Positions 6,703 through 15,555 of a stretch of 64,000 nt of DNA are shown here, piece after piece. Where the stretch lies: positions 1 to 64,000 of the forward strand of contig NZ_QZEY01000027.1 of NCBI RefSeq assembly GCF_003594875.1, given 5' to 3'. The notes under the pieces were generated by a model that searched no databases, was not told the origin of the DNA, and saw only the letters and a list, made by a program, of their open reading frames with translations. The stretch is from Bailinhaonella thermotolerans. Its GTDB lineage: Bacteria; Actinomycetota; Actinomycetes; Streptosporangiales; Streptosporangiaceae. The stretch's first letter is position 1, and each line of letters begins with the position of its first letter. The translations under genes were made by a program, and so were the position numbers.

Positions 6703-8048
6703 CGCCCCGGCACAGCCGACAGCAGCCGGTCAGCGTCGGCCACCTGGGCATTGCGCCGGTACGGCTGCCAGGCCGCGCGCAGGCGGCGTACCTCCTGCTG
6801 CACCCGCGCCGACCTGATGTCCTGCACCGATCCCAGATCCAGCGCCACCGCCGCCGCGTGATCCACCTCCCCCGCACGCAGCCACGCCTGCGCCGCGCGC
6901 GCGCCGATCAGCGCCCGGGTGCGGCGCTCCACAGAACGACGGCTGGCCATCGAGGCGCTGAAGTGCCGAGCCGCGCCCGCATCGTCGCCGAGTTTGCCCA
7001 GCGCCAACGCGGTGGCGTGTTCTAGCGATTCGCGCCGGAAGTTCCCCGTCCATTCGCTTTGCGGCACCGAGTCGGCCCGCTCCAGCAGCGACTCGGCCTG
7101 ACGCAGCAGGCTCAGCGACGCCCACCGGTCACCCATCCCGCCCTGCGCCTCGCCCTGCATCGCGCGCACCCACGCCCGGGTCCGCGCCGAACCGCCGGCC
7201 CCGAGCGCCGCTGCGGCGGCGTCGGCCAGGTCCCGCGACTGGCGCACGTGACCGAGCTCGGCGGCCTGGGCGGCCATCGAGCGCAGCGCCGTGGCCCGCA
7301 GCACCCGGTCCCCGGCCTGGTCGGCCAGCCGTACCGTGCTGGCGTAGTACCGCTGGGCCAACCCATTGGCCCCGTCGTCGGCCGCCATGTAGGCGGCTAG
7401 GTACGTCAGTTCGCCGGCCGCGACGAACATCTGCGGCTGGGCCCGGCCGCGTGTCCCGCGCAGCAGCGGGACGACCTCGCTCACCAGGTAGGCCGCCACC
7501 GCCGCGCGCGCATGGCCCCCGCCGTACAGGTCGTCCAGGTCGGCGAACACGCGCGTGCTGGCCCGCACCCGTTCCACATCGGCCGAGCCGCCGCGCCGGG
7601 GCGCGGGCGGATGGTCAGGCGGGGGTGGCACGGCGGTCAGTTCGGCCAGCGCGAGCGCGCCCGCGGTCAGCACGGTGCGGCGGTGGAGCATGTCATCCTC
7701 CCCCAGGGCGGCCAGCCGGTCGACCGGGTCGCCCTGCCATAGATCGTGCCCTGGCGCCGCGATCGCCACCAGGGGCCAGCCCAAATCCGCCGAGGTCAGA
7801 TCGGGGCGGCCCAGGCGGCGGCGGAACGCCTCCGTCGCCGCGCATATACCCGCCGGGAGCGGGACGCTCCCGGTCAGCCAGTGGCCGACCGTTGAATGGT
7901 CGTAGCTGAGCTTGACTCCCATCTCTGCGGCGACCGCGTTGACGTTGGCGGCCACGGCGGCTCGCGTCCAGCGGGCCTGGCGGATGAGCGTGTTCAGCGC
8001 CTCGTTGACGATCGGGCGCGTGCGCGGAGGAGTCACCCTGATCCCCAT
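6699..8048 (-). CDS. HTH-TPR transcriptional regulator
   Basis: A 449-residue protein. The N-terminal 80 residues (NEALNTLIRQARWTRAAVA ... STVGHWLTGSVP) form a degenerate HTH. The C-terminal 300 residues are helical repeats (AAYLVSEVVPLLRG, YYASTVRLADQAGDRVL, AQAWLRAGEVDHAAAVALDL) of the TPR type. Such regulators are common in Streptomyces-like bacteria beside biosynthetic clusters and respond to small ligands or peptides. It is divergent from the kinase/ATP-grasp/radical SAM operon and probably controls it. No ribosome binding site precedes the ATG, so the mRNA may be leaderless. Confidence 0.65.
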   Translation of the reverse strand: MGIRVTPPRTRPIVNEALNTLIRQARWTRAAVAANVNAVAAEMGVKLSYDHSTVGHWLTGSVPLPAGICAATEAFRRRLGRPDLTSADLGWPLVAIAAPGHDLWQGDPVDRLAALGEDDMLHRRTVLTAGALALAELTAVPPPPDHPPAPRRGGSADVERVRASTRVFADLDDLYGGGHARAAVAAYLVSEVVPLLRGTRGRAQPQMFVAAGELTYLAAYMAADDGANGLAQRYYASTVRLADQAGDRVLRATALRSMAAQAAELGHVRQSRDLADAAAAALGAGGSARTRAWVRAMQGEAQGGMGDRWASLSLLRQAESLLERADSVPQSEWTGNFRRESLEHATALALGKLGDDAGAARHFSASMASRRSVERRTRALIGARAAQAWLRAGEVDHAAAVALDLGSVQDIRSARVQQEVRRLRAAWQPYRRNAQVADADRLLSAVPGR

Positions 8049-8065
8049 TCACATCGGGTTCACAT
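8048..8065. promoter_or_regulatory. Direct repeat TTCACAT-N4-TTCACAT at the regulator start
   Basis: Two TTCACAT copies 11 bp apart abut the regulator's start codon and face the divergent operon. One helical turn of spacing suits a regulator binding site. Inference only. Confidence 0.45.
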
Positions 8066-8171
8066 GCACGCCCCCTCGACCTTGCGCCCTACGCGGTGCA
8101 CCGTCAATAGCACGAGCTGTGACCGTATAGGTGCAGGCCACAACCCGATCACCACCACCCGGAGGAGCGCC

Positions 8172-8813
8172 ATGCGCGTCCTGATCGACGGGCTCGACCT
8201 GACCGGCAAGACCACCCTGGTCCATCACCTGATCACCGAGCTGGGCCAGCGCGGCGTGCCCGCCCGCTCCCACACCTGGATGCTGTCCCCGTACCACCCC
8301 CTGGCCGGGCCGCTGCGGCGCCTGCCGCGCGTGCGCCAGCCCGACTCGGCCCTGCTCACGGCCGCCCTGCTGGGGCCGGGCTACCTGCTCGACGCCCTGC
8401 TGGTGCGGCTGCGCGCCCCCGAGCCGCCCGGCACCGTCCTGATTCAGGACGGCTATGCCGATCGCACGGTTGCGTTCGGAATGGCGGGCGGGCCGTACCT
8501 GGCCGCCTGCCTGGCGCTGCGCTGGCCGCTGTTCGCTCCCTTCGACGCCGCCGTGTACCTGCACGCCCCCCGCCAGGTGCGCGCCGCCCGGCTGGCCGAG
8601 CGCGCCGACCCCGACCCGGGGGACGTGCGCAGCGTCGAGGACGCCAGCTTCGCCGCGACCTTCGAGGCCATGCTCGTGCGCGGGATGGGCCGCCGTCATG
8701 AGCGGCTGCTCGTCTTCGACACCGCCAGCTCATGCCCGGCGGGCATGGCCCGCCAGATCGCCGACCTGCTCGCGCCCCAGCCCGCGCCCGTCGCGGTGGA
8801 GCGCGCCGCGTGA
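8172..8813 (+). CDS. Thymidylate-kinase-like P-loop protein
   Basis: A 213-residue protein with GLDLTGKTTL (residues 6-15), the P-loop of the nucleoside monophosphate kinase family. It also has VLIQDGYADRTVAFG, comparable to the DR-containing substrate loop of dTMP kinases, and RQVRAARLAERAD, a likely lid. TMP kinases phosphorylate dTMP with ATP; homologues in biosynthetic clusters act on other substrates, so the substrate here is unknown. GGAGGAG precedes the ATG. It starts a four-gene operon and overlaps the ATP-grasp gene by GTGA. Confidence 0.65.
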   Translation: MRVLIDGLDLTGKTTLVHHLITELGQRGVPARSHTWMLSPYHPLAGPLRRLPRVRQPDSALLTAALLGPGYLLDALLVRLRAPEPPGTVLIQDGYADRTVAFGMAGGPYLAACLALRWPLFAPFDAAVYLHAPRQVRAARLAERADPDPGDVRSVEDASFAATFEAMLVRGMGRRHERLLVFDTASSCPAGMARQIADLLAPQPAPVAVERAA

Positions 8814-10270
8814 GCACGCCCCTGGACGCCGCGCGGGCCGACGCCGCCGGGCATGAGCTGGCGGCGGCCCTGAACGGCCGCCCGCTCGTCATGGTCGAGC
8901 GCTTCACCGCCGCCGGGCGCACCGGCTACTGCGGACCGGCTCCGCTGCCGATGCTGCGGCCCGCGCTGAGCATCGGCTGCTACCGGTCCTGGGAGCCGGC
9001 CCAGCCCGAGGCCGTCATCGCCGCCGAGGACCTGAGCCGGGTGCGCTCACCCCAGACGCGGCGCGACTGGCTGAACCTGGTCCGCCACCCGGCCGCCGCG
9101 CTCCTGGGCGCGATGGAGCGCTCTGCCGTCATCGCCGCGTGGTACGGCATGCCGCTGCTGCGCGAGCTGGCCGGCCCGGCCGGGACGGTGGCGGCCACCG
9201 CCGGCGAGGTGCGCGCCCGCATCGAGGACAAGATCGCCTTCGACGCGGTCCTGCGCCAGGCCGGCGTGCCCGCGTCCGCGCGCATCCCCTGCGTCCACCT
9301 CGATCGCCTCCCGGCCCTGGCCGAGCTGCGCCGGGCCGTGGGAGGCGAGGTCGTCGTGGTTCAGGCCGCCGGGGTCAGCTCCGGCGGCCGCGGCACCGTC
9401 ATCGTGCGCGAGGCGGCCGACCTGGACCGCGCCGCCGCACTGCGCGGGCCGTACCGGGTGGCCGCCTATATCGACGGCTGGCCGTCCAACACCACGGTGC
9501 TGTCGATCCCTGACGATGACGGCATCCGGGTGTACGTGGACCGGCCCAGCCACAAGAGCGTCGGCGTGGCCGCGCTGGGCATCGGCGAGGCCAAGAGCGC
9601 GGGCAACGACTGGTCGTCGCCCTGGCCGGCGCCGGTGACCGTCCAGCTCATCGACTGCGCCGAGCGCATCGCCGCCTGGGCCTGGCGCGAGCACCGCGCC
9701 TGCGGCCTGTTCGGCCTGGACGCCCTGATCACCGAGGACGGCCGGGTCCACCTCAACGAGATCAACTGGCGCAACCAGGGCACCACCGAGGTGTCCGGCG
9801 TCAACCAGCAGCTTCGGGGATTGCCGCCGTTCCTGGCCGCGCACCTGATCTGCCAGCTCGGCGGCCGGGTCGGCGACTGGCTGGGCGACCCGGATGCGTT
9901 CAACCGCGCCACCGTCGCCCAGGCCGCCGCCGGCGGCGGCCCGTTCTACGTCAAGACCCGGTGGCGCGAAGCGTTCCCGGCCCGCATCGCCCGGGAGAAC
10001 CCCAGTGGCGTCTACCGACTGGAGGAGGACGGGCGGCTGCACTTTGTCCGGCCCGGCGCGCACCCGGCCGACGCCGCGCTCGACCACGGGCAGGTGCTGC
10101 TGGCCAACCTGCCCGCCCCCGACATCACCTGCTTGCCCGGCGCCGAGCTGTGCACCATCGAGGGACAGGCTCGCGTGAGACAGCCCTTCGACGGTCCCGA
10201 CTCGGCCTCGGAGCTCATCCAGCGCGTGCACGCGGCCGTGCACGCGCTGTTCACCCCCCACCCCCACTGA
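8810..10270 (+). CDS. ATP-grasp ligase
   Basis: A 486-residue protein starting at GTG overlapping the kinase stop. The ATP-grasp core spans about residues 140-330: IEDKIAFDAVLRQAGVPAS precedes the nucleotide-binding strand GEVVVVQAAGVSSGGRGTVI. GLFGLDALITEDGRVHLNEIN holds the Asp and Glu-Ile-Asn metal ligands, followed by NQGTTE. ATP-grasp enzymes join a carboxylate to an amine or thiol through an acyl-phosphate. The N-terminal 130 residues and the C-terminal part are unassigned. The product is unknown; the neighbours suggest a small-molecule pathway. Confidence 0.75.
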   Translation: MSTPLDAARADAAGHELAAALNGRPLVMVERFTAAGRTGYCGPAPLPMLRPALSIGCYRSWEPAQPEAVIAAEDLSRVRSPQTRRDWLNLVRHPAAALLGAMERSAVIAAWYGMPLLRELAGPAGTVAATAGEVRARIEDKIAFDAVLRQAGVPASARIPCVHLDRLPALAELRRAVGGEVVVVQAAGVSSGGRGTVIVREAADLDRAAALRGPYRVAAYIDGWPSNTTVLSIPDDDGIRVYVDRPSHKSVGVAALGIGEAKSAGNDWSSPWPAPVTVQLIDCAERIAAWAWREHRACGLFGLDALITEDGRVHLNEINWRNQGTTEVSGVNQQLRGLPPFLAAHLICQLGGRVGDWLGDPDAFNRATVAQAAAGGGPFYVKTRWREAFPARIARENPSGVYRLEEDGRLHFVRPGAHPADAALDHGQVLLANLPAPDITCLPGAELCTIEGQARVRQPFDGPDSASELIQRVHAAVHALFTPHPH

Positions 10271-10282
10271 GGAAGGTCACTC

Positions 10283-11983
10283 ATGCCCCTCGCCCCCGTG
10301 GCGGCCCTTCCGGCCGCCCCGCTCGACTCGGCGCTGCTGGACCAGCTGCGCACCTTGCCCGATGAGGCGTTCACCCGCCTGCAGTACCTCACGCCCGCCG
10401 CCGGCTGCGCCAACCGCTGCGCCTTCTGTAGCCAGGCCGCCGGCCGCGACATCTGGCAATTCACCGCGCCGGGCCTGACCGCCTTCACCCGCGCCTTCGC
10501 CGCCGTGGCGCGCGAGCGCGGGCTGCACATCGCCGGCGGCCGCGCCCACCGGCCCGGGGTGCTGTTCCCCTACCTGGACAACGACATCTTCAGCTACCCG
10601 CACCTGGACGTGCTGTGCGGCCTGGCCCGCGACGTGCTCGACGTGCGGCTGCGCGTCTCCTCGGTCGGCTTCTCCCGGCACAACGCGGACCTGGTGGCGA
10701 TGCACGCCCGGATCGCCGCCGAGCACGGCGCGGTGTTCGACGGGATCCGGCTCTCGCTCACGCCGTACACCATCGGCTGGACCGGGGCCGATCCCGGCAC
10801 CGACCGGTCCGAGTTCATCGCCGACTTCGCCCACGCCCTGGCCACCTACCGGCCGGTATTCGACCAGCTCGGCCACGGCCCGGCCACCGCCGCCGTGGAG
10901 ATGCGATTCGCGCCCCTGCTGGGCCTGGCCGAGCTGGTCGACACCGTGATGGCCGGGCGGCACGTGCTGGGCTGCGGCCCGCACCTGCTCATCGCCTGTG
11001 ACGAGCACGACGGGCAGGGCCTGCCGCTGACCGAGATCGCGCGGCTGGACGAGCGCACCCAGCCGGTGTTCACCGAGCCCGGCCGCCGTTACCTGCACCT
11101 GGTCGGCGACCATCTGGACGTCAGCCCGGCGACGGTGCGCGCGGCGCTGGCCGGGGAGTTGACGGTGCCGCACCGGGCCCGGCACGTGCAGCTGCACCGC
11201 TTCGCCAACGCCGCCGACGGCGACTACTACGCCGCCGACCCCGACTTCCACATCGACGGCACCTTCCGCGCCCTGCACCTGTACCCGGCGACCGAGACCC
11301 GCACCCGCTCGGGCTACACCGACGCCACCCGCTGGCTGCTCAACACGCTGCTCGCCTACAAGGCCGCGCATGACCTGGGACGCCGCGACCCGTTCGCGGC
11401 GGCCACGGCGGGCGACGTGGCCGCCGTCCTGGCCGACCTGGAGGCCACCGCCGCCGCGCTCGCCAGCGGCGTGGACGCACGCGCGGCCGACCACCTGACC
11501 CAGGTGGTCATCCCGATGGCCCGCGGCTACGCCCAGGCGCTGGAGTTGGCGGACTATCCGCCTGCGACGTTCTTCTCCCGCGACTTCTCGGTGGACACCG
11601 GGCAGATCGTCAACCAGGGCCGGGCCATGGGCCTGTTCCGGGGGCTGGTGAGCCTGGACGGCGAGCCGATGACGCCGCGTGAGGAGCGCGGCTTCGGCGC
11701 CGCGTCCCTGTCCAGCGTGCGCGGCCCGATCTGGCGCATCGCCCCCGTGCCGTACGCCGACGGGGGCCAGCTGGCGCCGGCCCTGGCCGGAGGCAAGAAC
11801 AGCGTCGCCGATCGACCCACCGTGGTGATCGAGGAGCTGGACCCCTGCCACCTGCGGCCCGTCATGCGCGGCAGCTGCACCCGGCTGCGCCGCTTCACCG
11901 TCACGGGCGTCGAGGTCGAGCGGGTGAGCCTGGCCCAGGCTCGCGCCGACCTGGGCCTGCCCGGCCTGCTCCCGGTCGCCTGA
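10283..11983 (+). CDS. Radical SAM enzyme
   Basis: A 566-residue protein. GCANRCAFCS supplies the CX3CX2C cysteines (C42, C46, C49) that bind the [4Fe-4S] cluster used to cleave S-adenosylmethionine. LRVSSVGFSRHNADLV and FDGIRLSLTPYTIGW look like later strands of the radical SAM barrel. The last 250 residues are an extra domain with no recognised motif and no obvious second cysteine cluster. GAGGAAGG precedes the ATG. It is not viperin-like in its cluster context. Substrate unknown; the neighbouring ATP-grasp and kinase suggest a modified nucleotide or amino-acid-derived product. Confidence 0.8.
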   Translation: MPLAPVAALPAAPLDSALLDQLRTLPDEAFTRLQYLTPAAGCANRCAFCSQAAGRDIWQFTAPGLTAFTRAFAAVARERGLHIAGGRAHRPGVLFPYLDNDIFSYPHLDVLCGLARDVLDVRLRVSSVGFSRHNADLVAMHARIAAEHGAVFDGIRLSLTPYTIGWTGADPGTDRSEFIADFAHALATYRPVFDQLGHGPATAAVEMRFAPLLGLAELVDTVMAGRHVLGCGPHLLIACDEHDGQGLPLTEIARLDERTQPVFTEPGRRYLHLVGDHLDVSPATVRAALAGELTVPHRARHVQLHRFANAADGDYYAADPDFHIDGTFRALHLYPATETRTRSGYTDATRWLLNTLLAYKAAHDLGRRDPFAAATAGDVAAVLADLEATAAALASGVDARAADHLTQVVIPMARGYAQALELADYPPATFFSRDFSVDTGQIVNQGRAMGLFRGLVSLDGEPMTPREERGFGAASLSSVRGPIWRIAPVPYADGGQLAPALAGGKNSVADRPTVVIEELDPCHLRPVMRGSCTRLRRFTVTGVEVERVSLAQARADLGLPGLLPVA

Positions 11984-11990
11984 GACTGGT

Positions 11991-12042
11991 CCCGGCGCGG
12001 GCGGCGATCACCGATTCACCCGCGATCGCCGCCCGCGCCGGG
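11991..12042. terminator. Perfect 19-bp inverted repeat
   Basis: CCCGGCGCGGGCGGCGATC is followed 14 nt later by its exact complement. It starts 7 bp after the radical SAM stop and ends 13 bp before the NUDIX start, and has no T tract. It probably ends or attenuates the operon transcript. Confidence 0.6.
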
Positions 12043-12055
12043 AATACTGCCCTGC

Positions 12056-12583
12056 ATGAGCCAGCCAGAGCCGTTCTCCCGTATCAAGATCCGGGTCGGC
12101 GCCGTGGTGTTCTGCGGCGACGACGTCGCGCTCATCCGCCGCGACCGACCCACCGGCAGCCACTACACCCCGCCGGGGGGCAACGTCCGCGCCGGCGAGC
12201 CCCTGCCCGATGCCCTGGCCCGGGAGATGTCCGAGGAGCTGCACTTAGACCTGGCCGAGGCCAGCGCGCCCGAGCTGGCCTGGATCTGCGACCAGATGGT
12301 CTCCCGGCCCGGCCCCACCCCGCCGCCCCGCAAGATCCACATGATCTTCCGGTGTCACATCACGCCACAGGTGCGCCAGGGGCTGGCCACCGTGGAGTAC
12401 GACGCCCAGCCCGACGGCTCGGCCGAGCCGGGCGTCATCGAGTGGGTGGACTACCGCAAGGCGGACCGGCTGCCGTTGTTCCCGCTGGTCGGCCAGGCCC
12501 TTGCGGCTCTTGCCCACCCCCGGGCCCCGATCGACGCCGTTCTCCTGCCGGCCGCGACGGATGCGACCTACACCTGGCGCTGA
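12056..12583 (+). CDS. NUDIX hydrolase
   Basis: A 175-residue protein with a complete NUDIX box, GNVRAGE followed seven residues later by REMSEEL. This matches GX5EX7REUXEEXGU, with the Glu residues that bind Mg. The family hydrolyses nucleoside diphosphates linked to another moiety, so it may clean up or activate a nucleotide made by the upstream operon. It is separated from the radical SAM gene by a strong hairpin and has AATACT 7 bp before the ATG, suggesting a leaderless transcript of its own. Its stop is the first TGA of a 14-bp triple repeat. Confidence 0.8.
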   Translation: MSQPEPFSRIKIRVGAVVFCGDDVALIRRDRPTGSHYTPPGGNVRAGEPLPDALAREMSEELHLDLAEASAPELAWICDQMVSRPGPTPPPRKIHMIFRCHITPQVRQGLATVEYDAQPDGSAEPGVIEWVDYRKADRLPLFPLVGQALAALAHPRAPIDAVLLPAATDATYTWR

Positions 12584-12622
12584 CCGCGTTCCCCTGACCG
12601 CGTTCCCCTGACCGCGTTCCCC
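12581..12622. repeat. Three perfect 14-bp direct repeats
   Basis: TGACCGCGTTCCCC occurs three times head to tail, the first copy containing the NUDIX stop codon. The repeat ends where the left flank of the IS110-type transposase begins, so it may mark the target region or left end of that element. Confidence 0.6.
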
Positions 12623-12784
12623 TGAGGGCGAAACTCCCATATCGGAAGTCACGCCCCCCTAGAGTGCTATCGCCGGGACGCGGCACGCCCCTTGCGATCC
12701 TGGGCCCCTCGCAGTCCTCATTCTGAGAACGCGCGGCCCCGTTCCGGCTCCAACGAGCACGGCAGGGCGAAGGAGGACACCCGC
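12623..12784 (+). ncRNA. Candidate bridge-RNA region of the IS110-type element
   Basis: 162 bp between the triple repeat and the transposase start, with no ORF. IS110-group elements encode a structured bridge RNA (seekRNA) in the non-coding end upstream of the transposase. A paired GGGCG...CGCCC stem near 12626-12657 fits, but I cannot fold the whole region. The downstream flank (14024-14150) is the alternative location, as in the IS1111 group. Confidence 0.3.
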
Positions 12785-14023
12785 GTGGCGCGGTGGTGGA
12801 TGGGGATCGACTGGGCCGAGGGCCTGCACGATGTGGCGGTCGTGGACGAGGACGGCCAGGTGGTGGCGCGGGCCCGCATCCGCGAGACCCCCGAGGGGGT
12901 CAAGGAGCTGCTGGCGCTGCTGTCGGGGCTGAGCACCTCCAAACGCCACTCCCGCCGCCAGGTGCCCATCGCGATCGAGACCAGTCGCATCCTGCTGGTG
13001 CACGCCCTGCGCCAGGCCGGCCTGCAGGTCGTGGCGATCAATCCCATGGTCGTCGCCCGATACCGGGGGCGGGTGTCCCCGGCCCGGCGGCGCAAGAGCG
13101 ACCGGGGCGACGCCGAGCTGCTGGCCAACATCATCCGGGTCGACGCCCACCTGCACCGGCCGCTGCCCCGGCCGGGGCTCCAGGCCCAGGTGGTCACCGA
13201 GCTGTCGCGGGCTCAGCGGCACGCGGTGCGCGAGCAGCACCGGCAGCTGGGACGGCTGCGCAGCCTGGTGCGCCTGTACTACCCGGCGGCGTTGTCGGCC
13301 TTCGACGGACGGTCGGGGCTGCTGCGTCCCGAGGCCCGCGCGCTGCTGGCGGCCGCGCCCACGCCGCGCGCCGGGGCCCGGCTGCGGCACCGGCAGATCG
13401 CCGACCTGCTTGTGGCGGCCGGGCGCACCCGCCTGATCGACGAGCAGGCCGCGCGCATCGGGGAGCGGCTGCGCACGCCGCAGTTGCGCCGCGCGCCCGA
13501 GATCGAGGCGGCGATGGGCGAGGCGATGCTGGCCACGCTGGCGCTGACCACCCAGGCGTGCGCGCAGGTGGAGCAGCTGACCGCGCAGATGACGAGCGCG
13601 TTCGAGGCGCATCCGCACGCGCCCCTATATCGCAGCATGCCGGGGGTGGGGCCGGTGATCGGGGCGCGGCTGCTCGGCGAGATCGGTGATGATCTGGACC
13701 GGTTCGCCTCGGCCCGGTCGTTGCGGGCCTACGCCGGGGCGGCGCCGCTGACGTGGGCCAGCGGGAGCACCAGGACGGTGCGGGCGCGCCGCTTCGCGCT
13801 CAACGGGCTGCTGCGGGAGTCCGGGCACCACTGGGCGTTCGCGTCGCTGACCCGGTCGGTGGGAGCGCGGGCGTACTACGACCGGCGGCGGGAGGCGGGG
13901 GACGGGTTCGCCGCCGCGCTGCGCCGCCTGGCCGGGCGGTTGCTGACGTGCCTGTACGGGTGCCTGCGGACGGGGGTCTGCTACCGGGAGGAGATCGCCT
14001 TCCCCTCGATCGCGGCGGCCTGA
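12785..14023 (+). CDS. IS110-family transposase
   Basis: A 412-residue protein with the IS110 layout. The N-terminal RuvC-like DEDD domain has D9 in MGIDWAEG, Glu in VPIAIETSR and KSDRGDAELLAN. A helical linker follows. The C-terminal transposase_20 domain has MPGVGPVIGARLLGEIGD and then LRAYAGAAPLTWASGST, which includes the conserved Ser. AAGGAGG sits 8 bp before the GTG. The reading frame is intact, so the element may be active. It separates the radical SAM cluster from the phage-type genes to the right. Element ends were not identified. Confidence 0.85.
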   Translation: MARWWMGIDWAEGLHDVAVVDEDGQVVARARIRETPEGVKELLALLSGLSTSKRHSRRQVPIAIETSRILLVHALRQAGLQVVAINPMVVARYRGRVSPARRRKSDRGDAELLANIIRVDAHLHRPLPRPGLQAQVVTELSRAQRHAVREQHRQLGRLRSLVRLYYPAALSAFDGRSGLLRPEARALLAAAPTPRAGARLRHRQIADLLVAAGRTRLIDEQAARIGERLRTPQLRRAPEIEAAMGEAMLATLALTTQACAQVEQLTAQMTSAFEAHPHAPLYRSMPGVGPVIGARLLGEIGDDLDRFASARSLRAYAGAAPLTWASGSTRTVRARRFALNGLLRESGHHWAFASLTRSVGARAYYDRRREAGDGFAAALRRLAGRLLTCLYGCLRTGVCYREEIAFPSIAAA

Positions 14024-14156
14024 GTCGGGGGCCTGCGAGCGGGCGGCCGGGGAACACACCTGAGTATCACCCAGGGCGGCGTCGAGCCCTGACGTGGGAT
14101 TGGTGCCCCGGCCGCCGCACGGCTCTCCCGCACTTGTTTGGGCACGTATCAGTCTG

Positions 14157-14185
14157 TTGCGTATTCGCACGATCTATGCGATACT
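14157..14185 (+). promoter_or_regulatory. Probable promoter TTGCGT-N17-GATACT
   Basis: A near-consensus vegetative -35/-10 pair with 17-bp spacing in an AT-richer gap, about 145 bp before the next ATG. The gap 14024-14330 otherwise holds the right flank of the IS110 element and no gene. Confidence 0.6.
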
Positions 14186-14330
14186 GGACGTAGCGCGCTC
14201 TTTCTGTGCGCGCGATCATGATCATGGACAGCGTGTCCACTCCGCCGTCCACCCTCCCGGGACCCCCGTCCCGGCTCCCCCTCGGGCGCACGACACCGCG
14301 CCCACCCCCCCGTCGCGAGAGGCACACCCC

Positions 14331-15068
14331 ATGGGCCTGCTGCGTCACCGTGTCCAGACCGCCCTGCTCCAGCTCAACCACCCCACCGACCGCGAGATCG
14401 TCGAGACCGCCGCGTGGGGCGCCACCAGCGTCCTGCACCCGGCCGACCTGCCCCACCAGAGCCGCCTGTACCAGAGGGTCCGCCAGGCCGCCCACGCCGC
14501 CCACGCCCGCGCCCGCGTCCCGGCCGTGCACGGCACCCCCACCCCCGCCGACCTCGGCGCCGAGGCCGCCGACGCCGCCACCCGCGTGATGACCGAGCGC
14601 CTGGCCGACCACCGCGGACTGCTCGCCCGCGCCGCCGTCTCCACCATGCGCGTCTTCCACGGGCCCATCTGGGCCTTCAGCGATCAGCGGCTGTGGCTGC
14701 TGGCCGGATACGTCGCCGACCTGGCCGGCGGCACCTGGCTGCTCACCGACCCCGAAGGGCGCGGCTGCTGGGACCGCGACTACCCGCTGGCCTCACTCCC
14801 GGACGGCACCCCCGTCACGCCGCCGTACCAGTACGGGCCCAACGACGACAGCTACGTCAGCGACCAGCCCGCCGCCCCGACCGCGTACCTGCTCGCCGAC
14901 GACGGCGACCACCCGGCCGAGACCACCGAGCTGTACGGCCACCGCGTCATCCACACCGAGCTGCGCGCCATCCGGCTGCTCGACCTGGAGCCCAGTCACC
15001 CGCTGATGGGTGCCGGCTGGCCGCTGGAGGACCTGGACCGGGCCGCGCGCATGTTCCCGTCGAATTGA
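14331..15068 (+). CDS. Phage-type protein, founder of a local paralogue family
   Basis: A 245-residue protein. The N-terminal 110 residues are an unassigned helical region (HRVQTALLQLNHPTDRE...). The C-terminal half (LWLLAGYVADLAGGTWLLTD ... LYGHRVIHTELRAIRLLDLE) follows the same plan as the five smaller proteins downstream: a hydrophobic LAG(G/Y)..LAGGTWL core, then a GHRV.H strand and an R...LLGL helix. GAGAGG precedes the ATG. No enzymatic motif is visible. Confidence 0.6.
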   Translation: MGLLRHRVQTALLQLNHPTDREIVETAAWGATSVLHPADLPHQSRLYQRVRQAAHAAHARARVPAVHGTPTPADLGAEAADAATRVMTERLADHRGLLARAAVSTMRVFHGPIWAFSDQRLWLLAGYVADLAGGTWLLTDPEGRGCWDRDYPLASLPDGTPVTPPYQYGPNDDSYVSDQPAAPTAYLLADDGDHPAETTELYGHRVIHTELRAIRLLDLEPSHPLMGAGWPLEDLDRAARMFPSN

Positions 15069-15136
15069 CAGACCTCCACGGCACAATAGCCGCACGCAAC
15101 GTCGCGTTCGGCGGTCCCTCCCCCGAAAGGATCACC

Positions 15137-15550
15137 ATGCCCCTCACCGTCACCCCCGACCCGACCCTGCGCGGCGAGGCCCTGTACCGCGCCGCCCTCA
15201 AGCACATCGCCCGCCACCCCGACGCCTGGGACCAGTACGTCTACCGCGTCGAGAAGGAGTCCGGCGTCGCCATGTGCCTGGCGGGGTGGGCGGCCACCCT
15301 GGCCGGCGGCACCTGGGCCGATCTCGACTTCTATGGGCGCGTCTGGCTGCACGCCGAGCCGGAGGACGACCCCCATGACATCGCCGAGGCGGGAGACCTG
15401 CGCCTCGTCAACGTCCACGAGCGGGCCAGGCGCCTGCTCGGCCTGACCGCGACTCAGGCCGAGCAGGCGTTCAGCGGGTGGAACACCTGGGAGGACCTGG
15501 CCCACCTGGCCGACGCCTACTACGGGCCGAGCCGTACCGCCCGGGACTGA
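15137..15550 (+). CDS. Paralogue family member 1 (CxxGWxxxLAGG)
   Basis: A 137-residue protein. It starts with a helix (LRGEALYRAALKHIARHPDAWDQ) and then has MCLAGWAATLAGGTW, a conserved Cys-x-x-Gly-Trp motif. A VNVHERARRLLGLT strand-helix follows. This family is common in actinophage genomes with no known function. CGAAAGGA precedes the ATG. It is the most divergent of the tandem set that continues at 15909. Confidence 0.6.
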   Translation: MPLTVTPDPTLRGEALYRAALKHIARHPDAWDQYVYRVEKESGVAMCLAGWAATLAGGTWADLDFYGRVWLHAEPEDDPHDIAEAGDLRLVNVHERARRLLGLTATQAEQAFSGWNTWEDLAHLADAYYGPSRTARD

Positions 15551-15555
15551 CGGCC

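Noticed and set aside
10277-11851. 524-residue leftward frame opposite the radical SAM gene
   Set aside because: Antisense shadow; the rightward frame has the CX3CX2C motif and a good start.
10283-11983. Prokaryotic viperin
   Set aside because: Has the CX3CX2C motif and a nearby kinase-like gene, but it is about 200 residues too long and lacks recognisable viperin motifs.
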